DNA of 44,674 nt, taken from a virus. The notes beneath the pieces are model-generated. The model made no database searches. It saw nothing but the letters and a program-made list of their open reading frames with translations, and was not told where the DNA came from. Below are positions 29,066-38,688 of this stretch, piece by piece; positions within the stretch are counted from its first letter, which is position 1; each line of letters opens with the position of its first letter. Both the position numbers and the translations under genes were made by a program. The stretch covers positions 1 to 44,674 of IMG/VR virus record IMGVR_UViG_3300036791_000688; one strand, given 5' to 3'.

Positions 29066-29700
29066 CAGACTTGTCCCTGCAGTGCATTGAAGAAGCCCTT
29101 GTTGTTGTAGTTTCCAGCCCCTTGGGTTTGCCCGCCGCCGGCCTTCCAGTTCGCCAGGAATTGCTGCAGCACGCCCGACTGATTCGACGGCGTCGGCGAT
29201 TGCGCCACGGTCGCCCCAGGCGTTTGAACTTTGCCGGGATTCGCGAGCGCCGCGAGGTAGGCGGCGTTCATGTCGGGACCAGCGGGCGCGGCGGGTTTTT
29301 GTTGCTGCCACGGCGCCATGCCTTGGTTCGTCAGCGCATTCAGGTATTGGCCCTGACCCGCGCCCTGCGCGGCTTGCCAGATTCGGCTGGCTTGCGCCTG
29401 CGAACTGCCAGGGTTCCACGTCTGCCCTTGCTGCCCCGCTTGTGCTGTGGGGTCTATCGTTTGCCAGCCAGGCGTGCCCGTCGCCGGCGTCGAGTTCAGC
29501 GTCACCGGCGGCGCTTGGGCCGGCGGCGCGGCTGCCTGGGCGTCGAGGTAGGACTGAATCGGGCGTCCGAGCGCGTCCGTTGGCGTACCTTGGTACTGCG
29601 CGGGGAACGGAATCGGCTTGCCGGCAAAGGGGGAATATTTGTTTGACCACTGATCCTGAGAGAACATCATTGGATAGGCGGGAATATCGTTGTTAGCCAT
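29065..29700 (-). CDS. Gln/Pro/Ala-rich late protein
   Basis: 211 residues; the start overlaps the peptidoglycan-hydrolase stop by one base. Low-complexity Gln/Pro/Ala sequence (AQAAAPPAQAPPVTLNSTPA, QGQTWNPGSSQAQASRIWQA), with a short helical end (GVLQQFLANWKAGG). Likely an unstructured internal virion component; no motif found. Confidence 0.6.
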   Translation of the reverse strand: MANNDIPAYPMMFSQDQWSNKYSPFAGKPIPFPAQYQGTPTDALGRPIQSYLDAQAAAPPAQAPPVTLNSTPATGTPGWQTIDPTAQAGQQGQTWNPGSSQAQASRIWQAAQGAGQGQYLNALTNQGMAPWQQQKPAAPAGPDMNAAYLAALANPGKVQTPGATVAQSPTPSNQSGVLQQFLANWKAGGGQTQGAGNYNNKGFFNALQGQV

Positions 29701-31022
29701 CAGCCGAACCCAAAGCCTACTGGATTAACCCCATAGCCCAGTCCCGAGGCGTAGGGCTGGAAGCTGTTGAGCGATGTTCCTGGCACTCCGGTAGCCCCCG
29801 TTGGCTGAAGCCCGCTGGCAGGCATCTGTGGGGCTTGGGGAGGGGCGCTATTCCAAGTCAGGGGCTGTAAAAAGGAATTGAGCGTCTGGCCGTAGGTCTG
29901 TTGGATGTTCGCCAGGCCGAGAGAGACGTTCTTCGCCGGCGGCGCGGGCCCGGCCTCATTCCTCACCTGTTCCGGCGCTTGCTCCTCCGCGGCCTCTTTC
30001 GCCTTCTGAGGCGCTCCGGTGAAGGCCGCCGTCGCCGCCTCCATCGGCGACTTGCCGCCGCCTTCAGGCTTCTTGGTCAGCGCGGCGTACCAGGGATCGG
30101 GCGCCGCCGCCGGCGTCGTGGTCGCCGCCGCGGGGGCGCCAGCCGTTCCCCCAGAGCCGCCGCCGTATTTAGCGTCGAGCTCTCCGAGGGTCGCCGTCTT
30201 GTCGAGCGTCGTCCCGTATTGCGCGTTCAGCATCCTGACCGTGCGTCCGCCGAAGCGGCTTAAGGGAATCAGCTTGGCGACTTGCTCTTGCACCTCGCGC
30301 GGCGCCGACATGGCGTTGGGATATTGCTTGAGGTCGATCCCGGCCTGGGCGCCGAACTGTTCCCATGTCGGCGTGTCGATCTGCCAGTGTCCTTGGCTCT
30401 TCGAGCCTGGTCGACCGGCATAATCCTTATCGACCGTCGAGGGGATATTCGAATCGTTGCTCTCGATATTCGCCACCGAACTCATAAAACCGCCGCCCGC
30501 TGGCTTAGCGAGCGCGCCGGCGACCGGAGCGCTCGAGGCGTTGATCGTCGTGCCTGGCGGCGGCTGCACCGCTCCCGCGACGTTGTAGGGCTTGAACGGC
30601 GGGCTGGCGGAGGCGACGGTCGTCGCCGGCGAAGCTTGCGCGTTGAACCCGACTGTCGCCGGCCCGCGATACTCGAAGTGATTCGGATCTTTCGCCCCAA
30701 GCGTGTTCAGCCCAACCTGATTGCCAAGCGTGCGCAGCCGCGCTTGGTCAGCGGGATTATCCGCCACGAGATCGCCCGCGAGGCCGCGTTCATGCAAGGA
30801 CGTGCCAGGCTTGGCCGCCAGCGGCACAGGCCCGCGGTCGGGATAGGGCAGAGGCTTGCCGGCTCGGCCCGCGAGGAAGTTGGCGTAAAGCTGTTCCTGA
30901 TCGTCGGTCGAGCGCACGCCAGAAATGAAATGCGTATGGATGCCAGCCGCCGCGGCGTTGGCTTGAAGCTTGTCGATCCGACTTTGAAACTCAGGATCGA
31001 AGTTGGTGTTAACGCTAGCCAC
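29700..31022 (-). CDS. Bifunctional peptidoglycan hydrolase: M15 peptidase plus transglycosylase-like domain
   Basis: 440 residues from GTG 31022 (GGGAG six nt upstream; TTG 31025 also possible). Residues 33-120 show a D-Ala-D-Ala/M15 peptidase: SGVRSTDDQEQLY, SLHERGLAGD (H77, D84) and NHFEY (H115), the Zn ligands. Residues 180-260 look like a lysozyme/transglycosylase domain: NIESNDSN (E187) then GHWQIDTPTW. The last 130 residues are Ala/Pro-rich. Probably a virion-associated lysin that opens the wall during entry; no separate endolysin is seen. Confidence 0.75.
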   Translation of the reverse strand: MASVNTNFDPEFQSRIDKLQANAAAAGIHTHFISGVRSTDDQEQLYANFLAGRAGKPLPYPDRGPVPLAAKPGTSLHERGLAGDLVADNPADQARLRTLGNQVGLNTLGAKDPNHFEYRGPATVGFNAQASPATTVASASPPFKPYNVAGAVQPPPGTTINASSAPVAGALAKPAGGGFMSSVANIESNDSNIPSTVDKDYAGRPGSKSQGHWQIDTPTWEQFGAQAGIDLKQYPNAMSAPREVQEQVAKLIPLSRFGGRTVRMLNAQYGTTLDKTATLGELDAKYGGGSGGTAGAPAAATTTPAAAPDPWYAALTKKPEGGGKSPMEAATAAFTGAPQKAKEAAEEQAPEQVRNEAGPAPPAKNVSLGLANIQQTYGQTLNSFLQPLTWNSAPPQAPQMPASGLQPTGATGVPGTSLNSFQPYASGLGYGVNPVGFGFG

Positions 31023-32286
31023 CAAGCGCTCCCTTTATCTGGGGAGGCCGGACGCGCCGTCGATGCTGAGTGCGCGATAGCGGCGTCAGCGGCGAGGCGA
31101 TAGCGCCACGCGCGCCCCGCGGAGTCGGCTGGGAGAGCGCGCCGAGCACAAGCGGATGAACGTGCTTGACGCCAGTGATTGGATGGTCTGCGACCGCGCC
31201 AGGCAGAACCTTCTCGACGTCTTGCGCTATCGGGCCTTGCGTCTTCGGCGCCCCGGGTGGCTGGCCTTTCCAGTTGAACTGGTAGACCGGGACGCCAGTA
31301 GGCTTGTGCGTGCCGACGCGTTTGAGGTTCTTCTTCAAGCGCCGATCGGACTTGCCTTCGAAGACCGAGCCGAGCGCGCCGAAGCCGGCGCCAGCGAGCG
31401 CCGCCCAATCGGTTGGCGTTTGCGTCTGAGTATTGCTCTGCCCTGTTGTGGTTTGTCCGTATGGCGTCATGCCGAGCGCGCTCTGCAGAACTCCGAGTTG
31501 CTGTGTCGGGTAGCCCCAGGCTTGCTGGAATTTTTGCATTTGGGCGTTAATCTGGTTTTGCCCCTGCGTCATTTGCTCGAGGCCAGCCTGGTTCTGCATC
31601 GTGTAGGCGTTGTTCGCCAATTGCCCCAAGCCCTGGCCGGCTTGGTTGAGGCCGAGCGAGGCCTGGATGTCGGAATTGATCTTGGCCTGCTGAGCTTGCT
31701 GGTTGCCTTGCTGAGCGGCAAGCGTCCGATTGATGTCGCCAGTGGCCGCGGCTTGGGCTTGGGCGAAGTTCTGGCTGTTCAGGCCTGCTGCCATGTTCGC
31801 CATGCCGAGCGCGCCTTGGGCCTGGGCCGTGCCTTGTTGGACGCCGAATCGTGAGCCGCCGAATGCGCCTTGCTGCTGCGCCGTACCAGCGTTCTGCGAC
31901 AAGGTTTGCCCAAGTTGTTGTTGCATGATTGGCAAGGATGCGTCGATCACGTCCTTTGTGTACGGGTTCATGTACGGATCTAAATTAGTATTAGCGATCT
32001 GCCCCGCAGTAACATTTGTTGGCGTTTGGCCAAGCGCGCCAGCGAAACCGGCGGTTGCGGTATTGTATTGAGGAACACCAGCGTTGCCGGCGGTCGCTGC
32101 AGTATTCCATGCTTGTTGCAATTGAGAAGCGGTGTCAGGGACCATCTGCCCCTGGTATTGCTGTAGCGGTCTGCTGGCTACATTTTGGGCGAATCCGTAG
32201 TTTTGTTGGGCCGCTTCGTTAATCCACGGCGGCAGTTGCGTCGTTTGCTGAGTTTGTTGTTGCTGAGAACCTGTTTGTCCGCCCAT
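31015..32286 (-). CDS. Gln-rich tail protein with S74 chaperone-like end
   Basis: 423 residues from ATG 32286, two nt past the upstream stop. Begins GGQTGSQQQQTQQTTQL and continues Gln/Ala/Asn-rich with helical repeats. Residues about 315-375 match the intramolecular chaperone (peptidase S74): SDRRLKKNLKRVGTHKPTGV, then GPIAQDVEKVLPGAV. Such chaperones fold trimeric fibres and then cleave themselves off. The tail after it is basic. Long upstream frames were rejected because they overlap the previous gene. Confidence 0.75.
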   Translation of the reverse strand: MGGQTGSQQQQTQQTTQLPPWINEAAQQNYGFAQNVASRPLQQYQGQMVPDTASQLQQAWNTAATAGNAGVPQYNTATAGFAGALGQTPTNVTAGQIANTNLDPYMNPYTKDVIDASLPIMQQQLGQTLSQNAGTAQQQGAFGGSRFGVQQGTAQAQGALGMANMAAGLNSQNFAQAQAAATGDINRTLAAQQGNQQAQQAKINSDIQASLGLNQAGQGLGQLANNAYTMQNQAGLEQMTQGQNQINAQMQKFQQAWGYPTQQLGVLQSALGMTPYGQTTTGQSNTQTQTPTDWAALAGAGFGALGSVFEGKSDRRLKKNLKRVGTHKPTGVPVYQFNWKGQPPGAPKTQGPIAQDVEKVLPGAVADHPITGVKHVHPLVLGALSQPTPRGARGAIASPLTPLSRTQHRRRVRPPQIKGALGG

Positions 32287-32287
32287 G

Positions 32288-32764
32288 TCAGAGCTCTTTA
32301 TGATAGAGGTAACTTTGCGTCTTGATCGTCCAGCCGTTCTTGCGCGCGTCCTTAAGCCAGCCGAGACGGCCGTAGGCTGCGACCAGGTCGACGCCCATCT
32401 TATCAGCGAATTTGATGATCTCGTCGTGGAGAATCCGGCAATCCCCAAGATCGCCAACGACCGCGACGATCTCAAGAATCCGGCGTCGCGGGAAAATCGA
32501 GATTTGCGTCACGGCCCAGGAATTTTTCTCCACCCACGACTGCATCGTTCCGTTGGCGATTCGCTCGAGAATATCGTTGAGCGAAAACAGGCCGCCCTGG
32601 CGCGCTAGGGCCCGCGCGAGCTTCGCGTGGTAGGATGATACGCGCGCCGTCGCTGAGCCCCTTCTTCGTTCGGAGGGGTAGGGATAGCCGCTAGGGGCGA
32701 CTCGGGCCTCTGCGCCCGCTACGTCGCCACGGGAAACGGCATCCAGCAAGCGATGCTCACTCAC
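32288..32764 (-). CDS. Conserved-type late protein, unknown
   Basis: 158 residues from GTG 32764, overlapping the preceding stop (GTGA). A basic N-terminus, then LARQGGLFSLNDILERIANG, then WAVTQISIFPRRRILEIVAV, then RILHDEIIKFADKMGVDLVA and a beta end. The layout resembles proteins found beside tail genes in many podoviruses, some annotated as GNAT-like; I do not claim acetyltransferase activity. Confidence 0.6.
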   Translation of the reverse strand: MSEHRLLDAVSRGDVAGAEARVAPSGYPYPSERRRGSATARVSSYHAKLARALARQGGLFSLNDILERIANGTMQSWVEKNSWAVTQISIFPRRRILEIVAVVGDLGDCRILHDEIIKFADKMGVDLVAAYGRLGWLKDARKNGWTIKTQSYLYHKEL

Positions 32765-33036
32765 GGCTTTCCTCCCCCCAACGCCATCTGAGTCGCCACG
32801 ATCGTCCCGTCCGTCTTGACCTGAAGCAGAAATACCGCAGGAATCGTCCCAGCCGGCGCATCATTGGCCTGCAGCATCACTCCAGGCGCCGCCGTCGAAA
32901 CCGACAGCTTGTCGGCAAAACCATGCCGGCACCACAGCGAGAACGTGCGTAGATAACTCGACAGCGTGTCGCTGACGTCAGGCATGTTCGGTAGATCGGG
33001 CGGCGGCTGAAGCGTCCGCGGCTGCTGTTGCGCCAT
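32761..33036 (-). CDS. Small late protein, unknown
   Basis: 91 residues from ATG 33036 (overlaps the tail-hub-like stop). A Gln/Pro-rich start (AQQQPRTLQPPPDLPNMPDV), then beta-type segments (GTIPAVFLLQVKTDGTIVAT). Probably a small structural protein; no family recognised. Confidence 0.55.
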   Translation of the reverse strand: MAQQQPRTLQPPPDLPNMPDVSDTLSSYLRTFSLWCRHGFADKLSVSTAAPGVMLQANDAPAGTIPAVFLLQVKTDGTIVATQMALGGGKP

Positions 33037-34709
33037 CAGCGATCCCCCCTCGGCGCCGAATCAACGAGATGCTGACCAACCGTCACCGGACTTACGCGAG
33101 GGCCGGCAACCTCAATCTTGAGCCGTACATCGCGCCCGGTGACGCGAAAATCGACATAGCCGTCCGCCCGCACCGGCCGCGGCGGACTCTGCTGTTCCTG
33201 AACCAGAATCGGATTGCCGTTCATGTCTGGCGCGACAGACCGGCTACGCCTGTAAAACAGCGAATAAAGGAGGTTCGTAGCATCGCCCTCGATGTCCGGA
33301 ATCATCTGCTTCACCGTGACAAGCTGAGAACCCGACGTAAGGTTGAGGTCGAACGTCTCAGCCCAAGGCAGCGGGACAGTGGCCGGATAAGCAAGCCCAT
33401 CTTCATGCTTATAGGAGACGAGCCCATCCGCCATGATGGTATGGGCAGTGTACGATGCCGTGATGCCAGCCGAGCGGCTCATCTGGCCCTGCGACCACCA
33501 GCCATCCTTGTACGAATAGATCGCAACCCGCGTGTTAAACTTCTGGTTGGATTGTGGAAAAAACCACCAAACCTCGTTGAAATTGCCGACATACACCGCG
33601 CACGCCTGTTCACGCACATTCAGGAGGTCGATGTCGTCGTCGATCCATGGCCGCACCTTGCACTGAATCGGAAGAATCGACGTACCATCGTAGGCAAACG
33701 CGCCTTGCTGCGACATCCAAACGATCATCGACGAGGTCGCCACCATGCTTTGCGGCGACCAAGGCGTACAATTGTTCGACAATTCAACGTAATTAAAGAT
33801 GTAAGGAATCCCGAGAAACTGCGACACGTAAGCTTTTTTGGCGGTCCAGAACACCGTGCCGGTGCGCGTAGCGACTGCGGTGATGATCGGTGAAGCCGGC
33901 TCAATGTCGAGAAAGCCAGCCTGGCTGACGACGTTGGTGTAATCCCAGGCGCCGGGGTTTTCCTGGTCGCACCAAGCAAACCGGCGCGGGCCGCCGCCGC
34001 CTGTCGTGCCGTCACTGTACGAACCGAAAATAACGAGAAAGCGCTCCTGCGTCACCACGAAGCAGCGACCGCGCGGCACCACGCTCGCTGGCGTCGTCGT
34101 TGCCGCCGGTTGCTCAACGGCCTCGCCGCCAACCGCCGGATCCCACATCAAAAGCCGCCCGTCGGGCGACGTCATCGCATAGAGAATCGAGCCGAAGTTA
34201 TCGAGGCTAAACACATCCGGCACGCGATCCAGCAAAAGGTTGTCCGCCTCCGCCCGCGCCGTACCATAAGCCGCATCGCTGTAAAGCCCGTCGCTATAGC
34301 CGCCAGAGCCAAAGAAGGGCGGAATGATCGGTTGCGTGGTTAGGCCGGAATAAAGACCGTCGCTGTAATTACCACTGCCGTAAAGAATGTCGTTCGGCGC
34401 TGTGCCAGGCGAAATGTCGGTAAGCACTCCGCCCACATCGACGTAGAGATGCGCCTCGCACAAATACGCAATACGATAAACCTGATCCAGGCCATACCAA
34501 CCGTGAATGCGCTTGCAACGCGAAGCAAACTTATATGTTTCGACGCCGCTGACGATGTTGCTGTACTGCGACTGACCGCCGACCGGCGCGAGTTGGCCTT
34601 CCACCCACCGACAGAGATTCACTTCAGCCCAATTGCTCGAGCGCATCTGCTTCGTCGGATTGGCGACGACCCCAGGCGGAATCTCGATCGGCCGAAATTG
34701 CGTACTCAT
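33036..34709 (-). CDS. Tail hub/stabilisation-type protein
   Basis: 557 residues from ATG 34709, overlapping the fibre gene stop (ATGA). Beta-rich repeats, many of W/Y-x-G-type: SSNWAEVNLCRWVEGQLAPV, VYRIAYLCEAHLYVDVGGVL, WSQGQMSRSAGITASYTAHT. This resembles podovirus packaged-DNA stabilisation or tail-hub proteins (P22 gp10-like), with which it shares size and the position next to the fibres. No catalytic motif is seen. Confidence 0.7.
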   Translation of the reverse strand: MSTQFRPIEIPPGVVANPTKQMRSSNWAEVNLCRWVEGQLAPVGGQSQYSNIVSGVETYKFASRCKRIHGWYGLDQVYRIAYLCEAHLYVDVGGVLTDISPGTAPNDILYGSGNYSDGLYSGLTTQPIIPPFFGSGGYSDGLYSDAAYGTARAEADNLLLDRVPDVFSLDNFGSILYAMTSPDGRLLMWDPAVGGEAVEQPAATTTPASVVPRGRCFVVTQERFLVIFGSYSDGTTGGGGPRRFAWCDQENPGAWDYTNVVSQAGFLDIEPASPIITAVATRTGTVFWTAKKAYVSQFLGIPYIFNYVELSNNCTPWSPQSMVATSSMIVWMSQQGAFAYDGTSILPIQCKVRPWIDDDIDLLNVREQACAVYVGNFNEVWWFFPQSNQKFNTRVAIYSYKDGWWSQGQMSRSAGITASYTAHTIMADGLVSYKHEDGLAYPATVPLPWAETFDLNLTSGSQLVTVKQMIPDIEGDATNLLYSLFYRRSRSVAPDMNGNPILVQEQQSPPRPVRADGYVDFRVTGRDVRLKIEVAGPRVSPVTVGQHLVDSAPRGDR

Positions 34710-35989
34710 TTCTTCAGCGCTTCAATCTCAGCCTTGAGCTCTTTGACACAATTAACCAGCGCATAAAGGAGCGCGCTCGTATCAACATCACGAATATCGC
34801 TCACCCTTTCGCCATCGATGTAGCCTTCGTGCTTGCTCACCATGTCGGGGAAAATTGTCTCAAGCTCCTGAGCGACGAGACCGACAAATTCCTTCTTCGT
34901 TTCCGCGGCGTGCCGGTGCGGCGACACGCCATCCGCCGTCGCCGTGTCATTGCCGTTGTAGGTGTAAACAACAGGACGGAGCTGAAGCACCTCGTCGAGG
35001 CCAGGCTCATATTCCTCAACCACAGTCTTGACTCGCTCGTCGCTGAGCGATGCCCAAGCGCCGCCGCCAGGCTTGTAGCCGTTGCCAGCCTCGAGCAGGA
35101 AGTTACCGCCGCTACCGGGAATCATGACCCAGTTGCCGCCCGCATCGGTTTGCAGGGATTGGCCTGGCGGAGCGGTGATGTAGCCGCCAGAAGGCAGGCC
35201 TAATTGATTGACGGAGATAGAGCCAGAGAAATTGGCGGTATTACCGGTGAGCTGCCCTGCAAGGGTAATCGTACTATTGAAGCTCGTCGCGCCATTTACG
35301 CCGCCAGCGAACGTCGCCGCGCCGCCCGTCACATTAAGGCCGCCAGCGGAAACAGTGACCCCAGCGCCAAAGACTGCGCTGCCGCTTGTCACGTTGAGGC
35401 CGTTGCTCACTGTCAAGCCACCATTGACGTTCCCAGCGCCCGATACGTGGAGCGTGGTGACGTTGAGCGTGGTGATGGTGGAGGTGGTTGCGTTGAGCGT
35501 GGCGAAAGTCGCGGTGCCGGTTCCGTTAACCGTGACGAAGGTGGCTGTGCCGGTGGAAGTGAGATTAGCGAAGGTCGCTAGGGCCGAAAAGTTGACAGGG
35601 GTCCCGAAAGTGACTGTGCCACTGGCGCGATTGATCGCAATTGGCGTTGAACTCAGAATCCCGCTGTCGTTATAGGCGGCTAGCGACAAATTAGAGCCAG
35701 CGCCGCCACCAGTTTCTGCGCTGGTGCCTTCGGCCAGAACCCACCGCGTCTGCTGCCCTGTCGGAACCGTGGCGTTAATGAAGGTAATCGATCCAGCGAC
35801 TCCCGTCCCAGGGCTGTTGGCTAGAGTGAGTCCGTTAACGTTGAGCGCGCCCGCGCCCAGGAACAATTGCGCGTCGATCTTGTCGAGATCGTCGTTGAGA
35901 GTCGTGCCCCATGTCGTTGCGCTGCCGCCGACGACGGGCTTGATCAAGTTATAATGCGCTGTGGCCGTGCCATCCGTGCCGTTGCTCAT
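34706..35989 (-). CDS. Tail fibre with C-terminal S74 intramolecular chaperone
   Basis: 427 residues from ATG 35989 (a longer frame from 36055 overlaps the preceding gene). N-terminus MSNGTDGTATAHYNLIKPVV attaches; the middle repeats short Thr/Ala-rich beta-helix-like units (LTVSNGLNVTSGSAVFGAG). The C-terminal 140 residues are an S74 chaperone: SDERVKTVVEEYEPGLDEVL, VVYTYNGND, VGLVAQELETIFPDMV, then the end helix CVKELKAEIEALKK. Likely a trimeric fibre that recognises host surface structures. Confidence 0.8.
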   Translation of the reverse strand: MSNGTDGTATAHYNLIKPVVGGSATTWGTTLNDDLDKIDAQLFLGAGALNVNGLTLANSPGTGVAGSITFINATVPTGQQTRWVLAEGTSAETGGGAGSNLSLAAYNDSGILSSTPIAINRASGTVTFGTPVNFSALATFANLTSTGTATFVTVNGTGTATFATLNATTSTITTLNVTTLHVSGAGNVNGGLTVSNGLNVTSGSAVFGAGVTVSAGGLNVTGGAATFAGGVNGATSFNSTITLAGQLTGNTANFSGSISVNQLGLPSGGYITAPPGQSLQTDAGGNWVMIPGSGGNFLLEAGNGYKPGGGAWASLSDERVKTVVEEYEPGLDEVLQLRPVVYTYNGNDTATADGVSPHRHAAETKKEFVGLVAQELETIFPDMVSKHEGYIDGERVSDIRDVDTSALLYALVNCVKELKAEIEALKK

Positions 35990-36032
35990 TTTTTCACTCT
36001 TTCTTCGGGATTTGAGGTGACGAACTGCATGG

Positions 36033-38069
36033 TCAGAAGTCCGAGTCCGCAGCAAAACTGTCGTTAAATCCTCTGCCAGCGCCGGTCGCCGCCGCCGTCC
36101 CGCCCCAAAATACGCCCCGTGTAGGGTTGATCGGAGAAATCGCTAACGCCCTAACGTTTATATTACCATTAGCAGCGCCGCTTTGCGTGATGCTGGTTAG
36201 AACAGGAGTGGCGCGTTTCTCCACAGCATAAGAGACATAACAACCATAGGTGCCAGAGATCGTCGCATCACCAATCCATTGCGCATTACATTTTTCATAG
36301 TACCGCTGGCAGTCGATCAAGTTCTCTGAGTACTTCCGGAACTCAGGCTCGGCGTTGGCCGCCGCCGCGCCAACCATCAACGCCACGCCTGTGATGGAGA
36401 GCGAGTTGTTGACCGCACTCAGTACATTGACCACGCCAGCCGCGCTGATGAAATTCCCCGGTTGCCAAGCATTGAGCGTCGAGGTCTGAGCGGTCGCGCC
36501 GACACAGAGGGATATTCCCAGGACCAGCATTCCCGCATTCGCAGCGACAGCCCAAGTCCCACCAGTGTCGCCAGGAATGTTGACCCGAACCTTCGTCCAA
36601 GTGTTAGCCGGGAGCGTGTAAGTGGCGACATAAGAGCGTGTGGCGGCGTAGTTGTTCACCGAAAAGGCGTAAGTCCCGGCGACGGGCGCATTCGCCCAGA
36701 ACTCGACCACAATCGGCTGCGCCTGTGCTGTTCCCCATTGCGCATCGAGGAAATTGTATCCCTCGATAATGGTAAGAAACCGAATTGCGTCGCTCGCCGC
36801 AGGCGTCGGATAAGCGGTCGATGTTGCGAATTGAAGGCCATAAACCGGAAACCCTGGCGGCGGACTAGCAAGCATTAGCTGACCACAAGACCCTTTCGAC
36901 GCCACCGCGCTGGGATTGTTGAGCTTCCAGCGGTCAATGAGATAGGCGTTGCCAGTCGGCATGGCGACAAGCGAGCCGCCGTTGCGCTGGTCGGCCGTCA
37001 TGTCGCCGTTGATGATCCGGTTGCGATAGCGGATGTTCGTCGCATCGACGTACTGCTTGGTCGCCGGATTGAGCGCGGCGGGAGGATCGTGCGCCAACAC
37101 GATGTCGCCGGTCATCGTTCCGCCCGAGAGCGCTAAGCGAGAAGTATCCGAAGAATGGACATGATCAGCCCGCGCCCAAGTCGTTCCGGTGCCGATGGCG
37201 GCGATGCTATCCATGAGCGGCGGCGTCGAAGAAGCAATTGGAAGCGCCGCCGTGACTTGCGCCGCCGTCTGATAGCCACTTGGGTTGCTCGCTGCATAGC
37301 GGCTAGTGTCAACCGGATGAATATGATCCGCACGCGCCCAAGTTGTTCCGGTTCCAACCGCCGCCGTCGAATTTATTAACGGCAGCGTCGTCGATGCTAC
37401 AGGGACCGCCGAAGTCAGCGCATAAGGCGCGAGCGTCGCCGTCCAGTCGGTGATGTCGGTATGCGCGAGATGCACCCAAGCCGCGCTATTGCGCGCGTAA
37501 GCTGTGCCATCATTCGGAGCGTCGATCATTCCTCCCGGCGAAACTGCCCAAGCCGCACTTTTCCGGGTATAAAATTGCCCATCATTGGGCGCGTCAGCCT
37601 GGATGGGATCCGCCACCCAAGCGGCATTTTGACGACTGTAGATCAATCCACTCGGCGCTTCATGAACGGCGGTGTTATCAACATATTCCTTGGTCGCCGC
37701 GCCAAGTGGCTGAGTCGGATCTGCAGACAGCATCACCGGATCATGGAACGTCACGATTCCGGTCGCCCGCTCCGCGGTGATCGGACTATCGACGAGCGTG
37801 CCCGTGTCGTCGAAGCGATCAAGGCGCATATCATTCGCCGGCGTGCCGTCGCTAAGCACCAAAGACCAAAGCGCCACGCCATCCTTGATCGAAGTGATCT
37901 GGCCTGGCGAGCCGACGAGATTGATCGTGTCAGCGATGACGGCTTGACCAGGCGGCGCGCAGCCACACGAGCCCGCCCACTCGCCAGCAGGAACCGCCGG
38001 AATCTCAGGCTCCCAATCGCTTGGTTGCTGATTGCCCGAGCCGTCAACCCATTCGTTGAAACTAGCCAA
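36033..38069 (-). CDS. Large tail-fibre-type protein with repeated RADH-x-HP-x-DTSR units
   Basis: 678 residues, apparently from TTG 38069 (GGAG only 2 nt upstream; no closer Met). Residues about 230-330 carry two units of GTGTTWARADH then H-x-x-DTSR, a fibre repeat. An N-terminal SCGCAPPGQ, and a C-terminal half starting YRNRIINGDMTADQRNGG that looks like a beta-sandwich receptor-binding domain. Presumably a host-recognition fibre; start is uncertain. Confidence 0.75.
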   Translation of the reverse strand: MASFNEWVDGSGNQQPSDWEPEIPAVPAGEWAGSCGCAPPGQAVIADTINLVGSPGQITSIKDGVALWSLVLSDGTPANDMRLDRFDDTGTLVDSPITAERATGIVTFHDPVMLSADPTQPLGAATKEYVDNTAVHEAPSGLIYSRQNAAWVADPIQADAPNDGQFYTRKSAAWAVSPGGMIDAPNDGTAYARNSAAWVHLAHTDITDWTATLAPYALTSAVPVASTTLPLINSTAAVGTGTTWARADHIHPVDTSRYAASNPSGYQTAAQVTAALPIASSTPPLMDSIAAIGTGTTWARADHVHSSDTSRLALSGGTMTGDIVLAHDPPAALNPATKQYVDATNIRYRNRIINGDMTADQRNGGSLVAMPTGNAYLIDRWKLNNPSAVASKGSCGQLMLASPPPGFPVYGLQFATSTAYPTPAASDAIRFLTIIEGYNFLDAQWGTAQAQPIVVEFWANAPVAGTYAFSVNNYAATRSYVATYTLPANTWTKVRVNIPGDTGGTWAVAANAGMLVLGISLCVGATAQTSTLNAWQPGNFISAAGVVNVLSAVNNSLSITGVALMVGAAAANAEPEFRKYSENLIDCQRYYEKCNAQWIGDATISGTYGCYVSYAVEKRATPVLTSITQSGAANGNINVRALAISPINPTRGVFWGGTAAATGAGRGFNDSFAADSDF
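37140..37410 (-). repeat. Direct repeats within the fibre gene
   Basis: Two imperfect copies, around 37140-37250 and 37305-37410, encode the GTGTTWARADH-type unit; the stretch CGCGCCCAAGT-GTTCCGGT is nearly identical in both. Such duplicated fibre units often vary in number between related phages. Confidence 0.6.
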
Positions 38070-38688
38070 AACTCCGCACCCGTGTTCGCGTGAGCCTCGA
38101 GCCGCTCGCTCTCGCCATTCGGAATTCGTCGTTGAGCTTGTTGATCGTGTCCTCGGTCAATTGCTTAGCGTCAACGGCTTGCGCCTCCTCGCCAACGGCG
38201 TGCATGTACGCATGCATCAAAGCCGCCGAGAGATAGAGATTCGGGTACTTGGTGTAGACCCAGGAGTCGCAGTCGTCGGCAAACACCGGCACTTCGCCGA
38301 AATAGTAGATTTGGAACTGAACGCCCTCGATCGCGTCGGGCGTGCCGCCGAAAAAGATCGTTCGCCCCTCGAGCGTGTAGTAGTTGATCGACCACTTATC
38401 GGGCAGTTGGAAGAATTCGTCGCGCGCCTTGTAACGAATCGGCAACCAGCCGCCTGGCACAGCGGTGTTGGCGATCAAGACCAGATCGAATGCCAGCCAA
38501 TCATCAGGCACGGTCGCGCAACGATCCGTCACCGTATTGATCGCGGTCTTAATCATCCTCGAGACACGGAGCTCGGCGTTGAGCTTCTCCTCCGCCTGGC
38601 GGACGAACGAAGCGACGAGCGTCGGTGAGAAATCCTCGCGGTTGATCCATTCCATTATCTGAGTTGTGAAATCAGCGAAGTCAGTCAT
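38062..38688 (-). CDS. Head-tail adaptor/connector protein
   Basis: 208 residues from ATG 38688. Starts MTDFADFTTQIMEWINREDF, then FVRQAEEKLNAELRVSRMIK and a beta segment FFGGTPDAIEGVQFQIYYFG; ends with a helix and a basic tail. The layout and position between small head genes and the fibres match podovirus adaptor proteins (gp4-like). No motif is specific, so the call is by pattern and position. Confidence 0.7.
   Translation of the reverse strand: MTDFADFTTQIMEWINREDFSPTLVASFVRQAEEKLNAELRVSRMIKTAINTVTDRCATVPDDWLAFDLVLIANTAVPGGWLPIRYKARDEFFQLPDKWSINYYTLEGRTIFFGGTPDAIEGVQFQIYYFGEVPVFADDCDSWVYTKYPNLYLSAALMHAYMHAVGEEAQAVDAKQLTEDTINKLNDEFRMARASGSRLTRTRVRSFG

Noticed and set aside
36033-38069. 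Diversity-generating retroelement acting on the fibre
   Set aside because: The fibre has repeats, but no reverse transcriptase gene or template-like repeat is present in the window.
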